Positions 35,221 through 43,700 of a DNA stretch of 64,000 nucleotides are shown here, piece by piece. A program made the translations under genes and the position numbers. The notes under the pieces were generated by a model that was given only the letters and a program-made list of their open reading frames with translations, did no database searches and was not told the DNA's origin. The stretch's first letter is position 1; each line of letters opens with the position of its first letter. The stretch lies in contig NZ_CP022161.1 in assembly GCF_002214185.1 (NCBI RefSeq), forward strand, positions 9,431,486 to 9,495,485. The letters run 5' to 3'. Origin of the DNA: Streptomyces capitiformicae (GTDB lineage Bacteria; Actinomycetota; Actinomycetes; Streptomycetales; Streptomycetaceae).

Positions 35221-36543
35221 GTGATCACGGGTCGGCGCGCAGCTCAGATTGCGGCGAGCGTCGAGCGTGCGGTGGGTGCGGGGGAGTTGGAACCGGGGCA
35301 ACTGCTGCCTCCCATGCGGGAGTTGGCGGAGCGACTCGGGGTGAATCCGAATACCGTCGCGGCCGCCTATCGCACGCTGCGCGAGCGCGGGGTCATCGAG
35401 ACCGCCGGGCGGCGCGGGAGTCGGGTGCGGCCCAGGCCCGCCACCACGGGGCGCGAGTACATCAGGGTGGACGTGCCGGAGGGGGTGCGTGACCTCGCCG
35501 ACGGCAATCCGGATGTGGCGTTGCTGCCGCCCCTCGCGGAGGTTTTCGCGGCCGCCGCCGCGCAGGGCGACCGCGAGCCGGTGCTCTACGGGGCGGGACC
35601 CGTGGAGCCCGAGTTGGCGCGGATCGCGCGGGCCGACCTCGACGCCGACGGGGTGCCGGACGGGCCCGTCGCCGTCACCTCCGGGTCGCTCGACGCCATC
35701 GAGCGGGTGTTCGCCGTCCATCTGAAGCCCGGGGACGCCGTCGCGGTCGAGGATCCCGGGTGGGGGAGCGTGCTCGACCTCGTGCCCGCGCTCGGGCTGC
35801 GCGTCGTCCCGGTCGGCGTCGACGACGAAGGGCCGCTCCCCGGCGACGTACGACGGGCTCTGGAAGGCGGGGCGTGCGCCCTCGTCGTCACCGACCGGGC
35901 GCAGAACCCGACCGGAGCGGCGGTGAGTGCCGCACGCGCGCGTGCCCTGCGGTCCGTGCTCCGGGAACATCCCGAGACCCTGCTCATCGAGGACGACCAT
36001 GGCTATCGGATCGTCGACCAGGCCCTGCATCCACTGGCCGGGGTCACGCACCACTGGGCGTTCGTGCGGTCGGTTGCCAAGGCGTACGGCCCCGATCTGC
36101 GGCTCGCGGTGCTCACCGGCGACGCCGCCACCGTCGACCGGGTGCGGGGACGGCAGCGGCTGGGGCCGGGCTGGGTGAGCCGGCTGGTGCAGCGGGCCGT
36201 CGTGCGGCTGCGGGCCGGCGGGGCGGTGGACGCGCGGGTCGTGGCGGTGGCGTACAGCAGACGGCGGGACGCGTTGATCGGCGCGCTCGCGCGACGGGGG
36301 GTCGAGGCGTGCGGGGTCAGCGGGATGAACGTGTGGATCCGGGTCCCGGACGAGACCGGCGCGGTCGCCCGACTCCTGCACGCCGGCTGGGCCGTGGCGC
36401 CGGGCGCACGCTTCCGGATGAACGCCCCACAGGGCATCCGGATCACGATCTCCACGCTCACGGACGAGGAGATCGGGCGGGTAGCGGATGCGGTCGCCTC
36501 GGCGATCGGATCGGTGTCGGGCGATGGGGACAGGTATGTGTGA
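35221..36543 (+). CDS. MocR/GntR-family regulator with aminotransferase domain
   Basis: 440 aa. GTG 35221 is chosen because AGGAG stands 5 nt upstream; GTG 35206 would include that RBS in the gene. The N-terminal GntR HTH (LLPPMRELAERLGVNPNTVAAAYRTLRERGVI) is followed by a fold-type I aminotransferase-like domain with the PLP lysine in VRSVAKAYGPDLRLA and AQNPTGAAVS. MocR regulators sense PLP or PLP-amino acid adducts. It probably controls the divergent flavoprotein gene and itself. Confidence 0.92.
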   Translation: MITGRRAAQIAASVERAVGAGELEPGQLLPPMRELAERLGVNPNTVAAAYRTLRERGVIETAGRRGSRVRPRPATTGREYIRVDVPEGVRDLADGNPDVALLPPLAEVFAAAAAQGDREPVLYGAGPVEPELARIARADLDADGVPDGPVAVTSGSLDAIERVFAVHLKPGDAVAVEDPGWGSVLDLVPALGLRVVPVGVDDEGPLPGDVRRALEGGACALVVTDRAQNPTGAAVSAARARALRSVLREHPETLLIEDDHGYRIVDQALHPLAGVTHHWAFVRSVAKAYGPDLRLAVLTGDAATVDRVRGRQRLGPGWVSRLVQRAVVRLRAGGAVDARVVAVAYSRRRDALIGALARRGVEACGVSGMNVWIRVPDETGAVARLLHAGWAVAPGARFRMNAPQGIRITISTLTDEEIGRVADAVASAIGSVSGDGDRYV

Positions 36544-36940
36544 GGGGCGGTGTCCGCGAGCGGGCAGGTGTGGCAGGTGGTGTCCGGGCGTGGGTAGCGG
36601 TCGGGGTGGTGTCGGGTGTGGGTAGCGGTCGGGGTGGTGTCGGGTGTGCGGCTTTGTCTGGGTGAGGGATGCGTCTGTCGGGATGGTGGTCGCGTCGATC
36701 GGTGTTGACACCAGGTCAGGGACTCGGTGCGGAGTGTGGCGTGGTGTTCGGCGGTGGGGGCGGGTACGCGTGAGGGGCGCGGTGTCCGGGAGCGGGCAGG
36801 TGTGGCAGGTGGTGTCCGGGCGTGGGTAGCCGTCAGAGGTGGTGTCGGGTGCGCGGCCTCGCCTGGGTGAGGGCCGCGCCCGCCAGGACGATGGCTGCGC
36901 CGACCGGTGTCGACCAGGTCAGGGACTCGCCGAGCAGTGC
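36528..36940. repeat. ~230-bp tandem duplication of the mocR/EamA 3' junction
   Basis: Bases from the end of mocR (TGAGGGGCGG..., 36541) recur from 36771, and the end of the minus-strand EamA gene (from ~36842) has a degenerate copy at ~36642-36735. Unit 1 carries the true mocR end and a decayed EamA end; unit 2 carries a decayed mocR end and the true EamA end. Inside unit 1 a 28-bp sequence (36592-36619) is itself repeated at 36620-36647. Confidence 0.85.
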
Positions 36941-37774
36941 GACGCCTGCGGCCGTGGCGATCACCGGGATGAAGTACGTGACCATCTGGGCCGTCGTCGG
37001 GCCGATCTCGGAGACGAGGCCGTACTGGACGAGCATGGCGACGCCCGTGCCGAGGGCGCCCAGGGTGACGATCGCCAGGAGTGGCAGGATCGGGAAGCTG
37101 CTCGGCACGGTGGTGAACAGCGGGGTGACGAAGGCGAGTTGGGCGGTGGCCAGCATGAGTTGGGTGCCGGTGAGGGAGAGGTGGGAGTGGTCGCTGCCGG
37201 CCAGGGTGCGGCGGACGTAGATCCAGCCGATCGGGTAGCTGAGGGAGGCGAGGAGGGCCATCGCGGTGCCTGTGGCGTCCAGGCCGTTGAAGCCCTGCCA
37301 GGCGCCGAGGACCGTGAGGACGCCGAGGAAGCCGAGACCCAGACCGGCGACCCGCACCCTCGTCGGGCGGTCCTCGGAGAGTGCCACCAGCGACAGGGCC
37401 ATGCCCCACAGGGGTGAGGTCGCGTTGCAGATGCCCGCGAGTGTGGACGGGATCGTCAGCTCGGCGAAGGCGAAGAGGGAGAACGGCAGCGCGTTGAGGA
37501 GAAGGGCCGCCACCGTGAGATGGCCCCAGGTGCGGGCGCAGCGCGGCAGCCGCTCCCGCTTGACCGCCATCACCGCCGCGAGGACCAGCGTGCCGAAGAG
37601 CAGTCGACCGAAGGTGACCTGTAAGGGCGCATAGGCCTCCGTACCCACCTTGATCAGGAGGAAGCTGAAGCCCCAGACGAGGGCGAGGAAGGCGAAGCGC
37701 AGTCGCCAGTCGACGGTGGCGCGGCGGCGTGCGGGGGCGTGTGCGGGGGCTCGGGTGGGGGTCATGGCGGTCAT
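36833..37774 (-). CDS. EamA/DMT-family transporter
   Basis: 313 aa from ATG 37774 (a TTG at 37798 would add eight residues). Ten transmembrane helices in two EamA repeats: LRFAFLALVWGFSFLLIKVGTEAYAPLQVTFGRLLFG, PSTLAGICNATSPLWGMALSLV, then GALGTGVAMLVQYGLVSEIGPTTAQMVTYFIPVIATAAGV. Probably an exporter of amino acid or drug-like metabolites. It is divergent from a LysR gene with shared operator repeats, the common regulator/exporter pairing. Confidence 0.9.
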   Translation of the reverse strand: MTAMTPTRAPAHAPARRRATVDWRLRFAFLALVWGFSFLLIKVGTEAYAPLQVTFGRLLFGTLVLAAVMAVKRERLPRCARTWGHLTVAALLLNALPFSLFAFAELTIPSTLAGICNATSPLWGMALSLVALSEDRPTRVRVAGLGLGFLGVLTVLGAWQGFNGLDATGTAMALLASLSYPIGWIYVRRTLAGSDHSHLSLTGTQLMLATAQLAFVTPLFTTVPSSFPILPLLAIVTLGALGTGVAMLVQYGLVSEIGPTTAQMVTYFIPVIATAAGVALLGESLTWSTPVGAAIVLAGAALTQARPRTRHHL

Positions 37775-37796
37775 GCACGCAACGATGCTCCCGGAC

Positions 37797-37841
37797 AATC
37801 TCGTAGCACAAGCGAGATTTGCTGAGCTGAATCTCGTAGCA
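37797..37841. promoter_or_regulatory. LysR operator repeats
   Basis: AATCTCGTAGCA occurs twice (37797-37808 and 37830-37841), 33 bp apart, i.e. about three helical turns. The first copy also forms an inverted repeat AATCTCG-N9-CGAGATT (37797-37819). It fills the 75-bp divergent spacer between the exporter and lysR. Confidence 0.7.
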
Positions 37842-37849
37842 TTGCTTAC

Positions 37850-38755
37850 ATGTTAAATCTGGAGCGCCTGCGTACCCTCGACGCCCTCGCCCGGCACGGC
37901 TCGGTCAGTGGCGCGGCCGAAGGGCTGCATGTGACGACCTCGGCCGTCTCTCAGCAGATGACCAAGCTGGAGCGGGAGGTGGGGCAACAGCTCCTCGCCA
38001 AGAACGGTCGGGGGGTGCGCCTCACCGACGCGGGGCGGCTGCTCGCCGACCATGCCGCGCGGATCCTGTCCCAGGTCGAGCTAGCCCAGGCGGACCTGGA
38101 GGCACAGCGGGGGCAGGTCGTCGGTGACCTGCGGCTGGCGGCGTTCCCGACCGCCGTTCGGGGGCTGCTTCCGGCGGTCTTCCGTGCGCTGCGGGACGAC
38201 CATCCGGCGCTGCGCGTGCGGTCGCGGGAGCTGGAACCGGAGCGCGCCATCGGCGCGGTGATCCGGGGCGACGCGGACCTGGCCGTGGTGCTCGACTGGT
38301 ACAACAAGCCGCTGCCCGTGCCCGAAGGGCTCGCCCGGGCCTCGATCCTCGACGACCCGGTGGAGGTCGCGCTGCCCGAGGACCACACGCTGGCCGGCCG
38401 GGAAGAGATCGATCTGGAGGAGTTGGCGGACGAGGCGTGGGTGGCCTGGCCCGAGGGCGAGTTCTGTCACGAATGGCTGCTCTACACGCTGCGCGCCAAC
38501 GGCATTGAGCCCCACATCGCCCACCGGGCCGGTGAGCACCACACCCAACTCGCCCTGGTCGCCGCCGGGTTGGGTGTGTGCATCGCGCCCCGCCTGGGCC
38601 GCGACCCGATGCCGGGCGGGGTACGGACCGTGCCGGTGCGGCACCGCGTCCACCGGAGCGTCTACGCGGTGTGGCGCGCGGACGCCGACCGGCGGCCGTC
38701 GATCAGGGCGGCCGTGGCGGCGCTCAAGGTGGCCGGGGCGGCGTGCGGACCGTAA
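37850..38755 (+). CDS. LysR-family regulator with TTA second codon
   Basis: 301 aa from ATG 37850. HTH: LDALARHGSVSGAAEGLHVTTSAVSQQMTKLEREVGQQLL; effector domain follows (LAAFPTAVRGLLPAVFRALRDDHPALRVRSRE). Codon 2 is TTA (37853-37855), the rarest leucine codon in Streptomyces, read only by the bldA tRNA, so translation should depend on developmental stage. It is divergent from the EamA exporter with shared repeats and presumably controls it. Resembles ArgP/IlvY-like exporters' regulators only in arrangement; the inducer is unknown. Confidence 0.92.
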   Translation: MLNLERLRTLDALARHGSVSGAAEGLHVTTSAVSQQMTKLEREVGQQLLAKNGRGVRLTDAGRLLADHAARILSQVELAQADLEAQRGQVVGDLRLAAFPTAVRGLLPAVFRALRDDHPALRVRSRELEPERAIGAVIRGDADLAVVLDWYNKPLPVPEGLARASILDDPVEVALPEDHTLAGREEIDLEELADEAWVAWPEGEFCHEWLLYTLRANGIEPHIAHRAGEHHTQLALVAAGLGVCIAPRLGRDPMPGGVRTVPVRHRVHRSVYAVWRADADRRPSIRAAVAALKVAGAACGP

Positions 38756-38781
38756 CGTCGATGGGTCCTGCACCGACGGCA

Positions 38782-38833
38782 CACCCGTACAGATCACCCG
38801 TACAGATCACCCGTACAGATCACCCGTACAGGT
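38782..38833 (+). repeat. 13-bp tandem repeat (CACCCGTACAGAT)4
   Basis: Three perfect copies and one with a single change (AGGT), running up to the stop codon of the convergent flavoprotein gene at 38833. Confidence 0.95.
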
Positions 38834-39312
38834 CACTGAAGGGGCGCCAACCCCACCAGCTTGCGGAAGTCCCAGGAGGCGATCGCGTCCGGGGTCAGGC
38901 GGAGCCAGGCGTGTCTGCCGTCGTGCGGCATCTCGTCGAGGCCGAAGTTCTTGCGGGCGAACAGCCGCTCCACCTCGATGAGTTCAGGGTTCGGGGCGCC
39001 CGTGCGGGGAACCTCCCCGACCACCTCGACGGTGCCGGACAGCTCGACGCCGCGCAGCTCGCCGTACTCCTCGCCGGCGTCGACCACGACGGCGACGCGC
39101 GGATCGCGGCGCAGGGCCGCCCAGCGCTTGCTTCGGGTGATCGAGTACAGCCACAGCGAGGTGCCGTCCCACACGAACCAGAGCGGGCTGACGTGCGGGG
39201 CTCCGTCGGCTGAGACCGTCGCGACCCGGCAGGTCCGCTGCGCGCCCAGGAACTCGTCCAGCTCACCGGGCTCCATCATGATCTTCCTGCCCCGGCGCTG
39301 AGTGACGGCCAT
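38833..39312 (-). CDS. Pyridoxamine 5'-phosphate oxidase-family protein
   Basis: 159 aa, ATG 39312. Split-barrel flavin/F420-binding fold: GAQRTCRVATVSADGAPHVSPLWFVWDGTSLWLYSITRSKRWAALRRDPRVAVVVDAG. In actinobacteria many such proteins bind F420 or FMN. It is convergent with lysR, and its stop codon lies in the last unit of a 13-bp repeat. Substrate unknown. Confidence 0.85.
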   Translation of the reverse strand: MAVTQRRGRKIMMEPGELDEFLGAQRTCRVATVSADGAPHVSPLWFVWDGTSLWLYSITRSKRWAALRRDPRVAVVVDAGEEYGELRGVELSGTVEVVGEVPRTGAPNPELIEVERLFARKNFGLDEMPHDGRHAWLRLTPDAIASWDFRKLVGLAPLQ

Positions 39313-39421
39313 GGCTGCTCCCCCTCGGCTGACAGGGCGTCAGGAGAGCATCGTTCGTCTTCCGTTGATACGCAAGGGGAGTTACGCTCCCCCGCCCGAC
39401 CGTCGGCGACAAGGGGACGCC

Positions 39422-40096
39422 ATGCCGTCACGTGAGAGTGGGGCGAGCGGGGCGAAGAGGCTCCGGGAGTTGGGCGAGCTGCTCGATCCCGCCGTCGCCG
39501 TGCTGCTCACCGTCGAGTGTCAGCAGGGTGTCGTCGGGCCGGGCAGTGCGCTGCCCGAACTCGCCGAGGAAGTACGCTCGTCGGGGGTGCTCGGGAATGT
39601 GGCGCGGCTGGTCGCCGCCGCGCACGAGACCGGGGTGCAGGTCGTCCACGCCGTCGCCGAGCGGCGGCCCGACGGGCGAGGCGCCAACCGCAACGCCCGT
39701 CTGTTCCGCGCGGCCGAACGGCTTCCCGTACGGCAGTTGACGGGCACCGGGGCCGTACGCGTCGCGCCGCCCATCGAGGTCGCCGAGGAGGATCTGGTCG
39801 TACGGCGGCTGCACGGGTTGTCCCCGCTGGCGGGCACCGATGTCGACGCGCTGCTGCGCAACCTCGGATGCCGCACCCTGATCGTCACCGGCGTCTCGGC
39901 CAACGTGGCCGTCCCGAACGCGGTGTTCGACGCGGTGAACCTCGGCTACACCGTCGTCGTGCCCGGGGACGCCATCGCGGGGGTGCCTGCCGACTACACC
40001 CCCGCGATGATCCGCCACACCCTCGCGTTGGTCGCCACGGTCGCGACCACTGACGAGGTGCTGGGCTGTCTCGGACGGCCCCGGCGGCGGAGTTGA
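39422..40096 (+). CDS. Isochorismatase-fold protein lacking catalytic residues
   Basis: 224 aa from ATG 39422 after AAGGGGA. The fold is that of isochorismatase/nicotinamidase: VLLTVECQQGVVGPGSALPEL, AAAHETGVQVVHAVAER, GTDVDALLRNLGCRTLIVTGVSANVAVPNAVFDAVNLGYTVVVPGDAI. The usual Asp-Lys-Cys triad is not conserved: the DxQ(N)DF Asp is Glu, and the Cys of the VTDVCV loop is Ala/Val (SANVAV). It is probably not a Cys hydrolase; a binding or altered catalytic role is possible. Confidence 0.8.
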   Translation: MPSRESGASGAKRLRELGELLDPAVAVLLTVECQQGVVGPGSALPELAEEVRSSGVLGNVARLVAAAHETGVQVVHAVAERRPDGRGANRNARLFRAAERLPVRQLTGTGAVRVAPPIEVAEEDLVVRRLHGLSPLAGTDVDALLRNLGCRTLIVTGVSANVAVPNAVFDAVNLGYTVVVPGDAIAGVPADYTPAMIRHTLALVATVATTDEVLGCLGRPRRRS

Positions 40097-40110
40097 GTAC
40101 CTGACGAACG

Positions 40111-40539
40111 TCAGGCCAGCGTGATCGACTCTCCACTGACGCTGATCTCCTTGGCGGGCAGCGGCTTGGTCGCCGGGCCGCTCTTCACACTGCCGTCGGT
40201 GATGGAGAATTTGCTGTTGTGGCAGGGGCAGTTGATCACACCGTCGGCGATGGACTTCACGGCGCAGCCCTTGTGGGTGCAGGTCGCGGAGAACGCCTTG
40301 TAGGTGCCGGCCTCCGGCTGGGTGACGACCACGCCCTCGCTCTCGAAGATCTTGCCGCCGCCCTCGGGGATGTCGGAAGTCTTGGCGAGCTCGCTGCCAC
40401 CGCCCGAGGCCGACGAACTCGACGAGTCGTCGCTCGACCCGCACGCGGTCAGCGCGACGGCGAGGCCCGCCGCGCCGGCCGCCGTCATGACGGTGCGGCG
40501 GCCGGGAATCGAAGCGGGTTTCATCGTTTCGCTGGTCAT
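40111..40539 (-). CDS. Rieske [2Fe-2S] lipoprotein
   Basis: 142 aa, ATG 40539. Twin-arginine signal (R14-R15, GRRTVMTAAGAAGLAVALTAC) ending in lipobox Cys33, a Ser/Gly linker, then a Rieske domain with cluster ligands C87-T-H89 and C104-P-C106-H107 and the structural disulphide C92/C106. Exported folded through Tat and anchored outside the membrane, acting as a small electron carrier. No partner oxidoreductase is adjacent. Confidence 0.93.
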   Translation of the reverse strand: MTSETMKPASIPGRRTVMTAAGAAGLAVALTACGSSDDSSSSSASGGGSELAKTSDIPEGGGKIFESEGVVVTQPEAGTYKAFSATCTHKGCAVKSIADGVINCPCHNSKFSITDGSVKSGPATKPLPAKEISVSGESITLA

Positions 40540-40743
40540 ACTGACGGTTCCTTCCGAAATGGCTTTGCACGTTCGCCCATGGAATACGACGAGCAGGTGC
40601 TTGAACGTTCAGGCAGTGGCCACATCCTGGCCTGTCCGGGATGAGTACGGCGTTAATCAGAGCTGTCGTTCACCTGTCGGTCGGCGGCCCGACCCGACGG
40701 GTCGCCCCACGAGGGTCCGCGCGACCACCAGTAACCTGGGGCG

Positions 40744-41499
40744 ATGCTCAAGGAAGTCAGCGCGACCCGGTACATCGCGCCGTTGCGAGAGGGCGGCTCG
40801 CTCCCCGGGCTCGTCGAGGCCGACGACCGCGGAATGTACGTCCTGAAGTTCACCGGCGCGGGACAGGGCCGCAAGACGCTCGTCGCGGAGGTCGTCTGCG
40901 GTGAGCTGGCCCGGCGGCTCGGACTGCGCGTCCCCGGCCTCGTGACCGTCGACCTCGACCCCGTCCTCGGCCTCGGTGAGCCCGACGAGCAGGTTCAGGA
41001 GCTGCTCAAGTCCAGCGGCGGCACCAACCTCGGCATGGACTTCCTGACCCGGGCGATCGGCTTCGATCCGCTCGCCTTCCTGGTGAGCCCCGAGGAGGCC
41101 GGGCGGATCGTCTGGTTCGACGCGCTGATCAACAACGTCGACCGCTCCTGGCGCAACCCCAACCTGCTGATGTGGCACGGCGAGCTGTGGCTCATCGACC
41201 ACGGCGCCACCATGATCTGGCACCATCACTGGCCCGGCGCCCGCGCCTCCGCCGCCAAGCCGTACGACGCCTCCGACCACGCCCTCGCCCGATTCGGCCC
41301 CGATGTCGCGGCGGCCGCCGCGGAGCTCGCGCCCCTGGTCACCGAGGAACTGCTCGCCGAGGTCACCGCCGAGATCCCGGACGTGTGGCTGGCCGGCGAG
41401 CCCGGCTTCGACACGCCGGACGCGCTGCGGCGGGCGTACGCGGAGCCGCTGCTCGCGCGGGCCACCGGCATTCACGAACGCATCGAGGGGATCAAGTGA
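40744..41499 (+). CDS. HipA-like kinase
   Basis: 251 aa from ATG 40744. Shortened HipA/PI3-4-kinase-like fold: ATP-site K35 (YVLKFTGAGQGRKTL), E49, catalytic loop DALINNVDRSWRNPNLLMW with D133, and metal D152 in LWLIDHGATMIW. It lacks the HipA N-terminal subdomain. There is no HipB-type HTH neighbour; instead it overlaps a DUF3037 gene by GTGA. HipA toxins phosphorylate glutamyl-tRNA synthetase; whether this one is a toxin is unknown. Confidence 0.85.
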   Translation: MLKEVSATRYIAPLREGGSLPGLVEADDRGMYVLKFTGAGQGRKTLVAEVVCGELARRLGLRVPGLVTVDLDPVLGLGEPDEQVQELLKSSGGTNLGMDFLTRAIGFDPLAFLVSPEEAGRIVWFDALINNVDRSWRNPNLLMWHGELWLIDHGATMIWHHHWPGARASAAKPYDASDHALARFGPDVAAAAAELAPLVTEELLAEVTAEIPDVWLAGEPGFDTPDALRRAYAEPLLARATGIHERIEGIK

Positions 41500-41906
41500 G
41501 CGACCGATTCCTGGGGACCGGGGCGACCGGGCAGGACGTCTACGAGTACGCGCTGCTGCGGGTCGTACCGCGTATCGAGCGCGGCGAGTGCTTCAACGCG
41601 GGCGTCCTCGTCTACAGCCGCTCCCGGGCCCTCGTGGCCGCCCGTACGCACCTGGACGAGGCCAAGCTGCTCGCCCTGGACCCCGGGGCGGACGTGGCGG
41701 GCGTGCGGGCCGCGCTGCGCGCCGTGGAGGGCGTGTGCGCCGGGGGCGAGGCGGCGGGGCAGGCCGCCCACGACGACGCCGGGCGGCGGTTCCGCTGGCT
41801 TGTCGCGCCCCGATCGACGGTCGTGCAGGCGGGACCCGTGCACACTGGGCTCACCGCGGACCCGGCGGCGGAGGCCGCGCGGCTGCTCGATCTGCTGGTC
41901 AAGTGA
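41496..41906 (+). CDS. DUF3037 protein, partner of HipA-like kinase
   Basis: 136 aa from GTG 41496, overlapping the kinase stop. DUF3037 segments: YEYALLRVVPRIERGECFNAGVLVYSRSRALVAARTHLDEAKLLALDP. The fixed HipA-like/DUF3037 pair recurs in many bacteria, which suggests a two-component module in which DUF3037 is a substrate, regulator or antidote. No biochemical role is known to me. Confidence 0.85.
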   Translation: MSDRFLGTGATGQDVYEYALLRVVPRIERGECFNAGVLVYSRSRALVAARTHLDEAKLLALDPGADVAGVRAALRAVEGVCAGGEAAGQAAHDDAGRRFRWLVAPRSTVVQAGPVHTGLTADPAAEAARLLDLLVK

Positions 41907-42061
41907 GGCCCCGGCGTAGACGCGGTAAGGGATCACACCTGGTGGAGCGTTGACACCGGGTGCCAGGACTTCTAGCGTCACGTGTGCTGAAGGTACTAAG
42001 CGGTCGCTCACCCGATGGGTGGCCGCCGGTGCCGCATCCCAAAGGGCGAGGAGAGCCAGCA

Positions 42062-42823
42062 ATGTCCACCACTGAGCAGCGTGTCGCCGTGGTCACGGGT
42101 GCCGCGCGTGGCATCGGCGCCGCGACCGCCGTACGACTGGCCGCCGAGGGGCGTGCCGTCGCGGTGATCGACCTCGACGAGGCCGCGTGCAAGGACACCG
42201 TGGAGAAGATCACCGCCGTCGGCGGCAAGGCGCTCGCGGTCGGCTGCGACGTCTCCGACGAGGCCCAGGTCGAGGCCGCCGTCACCCGCATCGCCGAGGA
42301 GCTGGGCGCGCCTACGATCCTCGTGAACAACGCGGGTGTGCTCCGCGACAACCTGCTGTTCAAGATGAGCGCGTCCGACTGGGACACGGTCATGAACGTG
42401 CACCTGCGCGGCGCCTTCCTCATGTCGAAGGCCTGTCAGAAGTACATGGTGGACGCCAAGTTCGGCCGGATCGTCAACCTTTCCTCGTCCTCGGCGCTCG
42501 GCAACCGCGGCCAGGTCAACTACTCCGCCGCCAAGGCCGGTCTGCAGGGCTTCACCAAGACCCTCGCCATCGAGCTCGGCAAGTTCGGCGTCACCGCCAA
42601 CGCCGTGGCGCCCGGCTTCATCGTCACCGACATGACCGCCGCCACCGCCGCCCGCGTCGGCATGGGCTTCGAGGACTTCCAGGCCGCCGCCGCGACCCAG
42701 ATCCCCGTCCAGCGTGTCGGCCGGCCGGAGGACATCGCCGGAGCGATCGCCTACTTCACGGGCGAGGACGCCGGGTTCGTCTCCGGTCAGGTGCTGTACG
42801 TCGCCGGCGGACCGCTCAACTAA
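42062..42823 (+). CDS. fabG: 3-oxoacyl-ACP reductase-type SDR
   Basis: 253 aa from ATG 42062 after GAGGAGAGCC. Classical SDR: NAD(P) motif TGAARGIGAATA, NNAG at LVNNAGVL, catalytic Ser in NLSSSSALG, Y-x3-K in YSAAKAG, and FabG-like PGFIVTDMT. It reduces a 3-ketoacyl thioester or similar ketone with NADPH. It is followed 13 bp later by another SDR, so both probably belong to one operon, perhaps a fatty acid or secondary pathway. Likely not the only fabG of the genome. Confidence 0.85.
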   Translation: MSTTEQRVAVVTGAARGIGAATAVRLAAEGRAVAVIDLDEAACKDTVEKITAVGGKALAVGCDVSDEAQVEAAVTRIAEELGAPTILVNNAGVLRDNLLFKMSASDWDTVMNVHLRGAFLMSKACQKYMVDAKFGRIVNLSSSSALGNRGQVNYSAAKAGLQGFTKTLAIELGKFGVTANAVAPGFIVTDMTAATAARVGMGFEDFQAAAATQIPVQRVGRPEDIAGAIAYFTGEDAGFVSGQVLYVAGGPLN

Positions 42824-42835
42824 AGGATCGGGAAC

Positions 42836-43603
42836 ATGACTTCGGTGGAACTCCCCGAGCTCTCGGGCAAGGTCGCCCTCATCACCGGCGCCAGCCGCGG
42901 CATCGGCTACGGCATCGCCGAGGCCCTCGTCGCGCGCGGCGACCGGGTGTGCATCACGGGCCGCAACGAGGACGCCCTCAAGGAGGCCGTCGAGAAGCTC
43001 GGCGCCGACCGCGTCATCGGTGTGGCGGGCAAGGCCCACGACGAGGCCCACCAGGCGCTCGCCGTGGAGCGCACCATGGAAGCCTTCGGCCGCGTCGACT
43101 TCCTGGTCAACAACGCCGGTACGAACCCCGTGTTCGGCCCGATCGCCGACATGGACCTCAACGTGGCGCGCAAGGTGTTCGAGACCAACGTCGTCTCGGC
43201 CCTCGGCTTCGCCCAGAAGACCTGGCACGCCTGGCAGAAGGACAACGGCGGCGCGATCGTCAACATCGCCTCCGTCGCCGGGGTCTCGGCCTCGCCGTTC
43301 ATCGCCGCGTACGGCATCAGCAAGGCCGCCATGATCAACCTGACCGTGCAGCTGGCGCACGAGTTCTCGCCCAAGGTGCGGGCCAACGCCATCGCGCCGG
43401 CCGTGGTGAAGACCAAGTTCGCCCAGGCCCTGTACGAGGGCCGGGAGGCCGAGGCCGCCGCGTCCTACCCGCTCGGCCGGCTCGGGGTGCCCTCCGACAT
43501 CGGCGGCGCCGCCGCGTTCCTCACCTCCGAGCAGTCCGACTGGATCACCGGCCAGACCCTCGTGGTGGACGGCGGCATCTTCCTCAACGCCGGAGTCGGC
43601 TGA
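42836..43603 (+). CDS. SDR-family oxidoreductase
   Basis: 255 aa from ATG 42836. Classical [52 protein letters not shown] (catalytic Ser, Tyr, Lys) and [13 protein letters not shown]. It shares only the general fold with the upstream fabG copy. The tail [16 protein letters not shown] is typical. Substrate unknown; co-transcribed with the preceding gene. Confidence 0.9.
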   Translation: MTSVELPELSGKVALITGASRGIGYGIAEALVARGDRVCITGRNEDALKEAVEKLGADRVIGVAGKAHDEAHQALAVERTMEAFGRVDFLVNNAGTNPVFGPIADMDLNVARKVFETNVVSALGFAQKTWHAWQKDNGGAIVNIASVAGVSASPFIAAYGISKAAMINLTVQLAHEFSPKVRANAIAPAVVKTKFAQALYEGREAEAAASYPLGRLGVPSDIGGAAAFLTSEQSDWITGQTLVVDGGIFLNAGVG

Positions 43604-43612
43604 CACACTGCG

Positions 43613-43655
43613 GCGGGCACCGGTGGCTCTTTCACCGGATACCACCGGTGCCCGC
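43613..43655 (+). terminator. Terminator after SDR operon
   Basis: 14-bp perfect stem GCGGGCACCGGTGG/CCACCGGTGCCCGC with a 15-nt loop, 10 nt behind the stop codon. Confidence 0.85.
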
Positions 43656-43700
43656 CCGCAACCCACACATAGGCTTGACGAAGTCGCCACAAACGGCGAT

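Noticed and set aside
38782..38833. CRISPR-like array
   Set aside because: The 13-bp units are directly abutting without spacers and no cas gene exists in the window.
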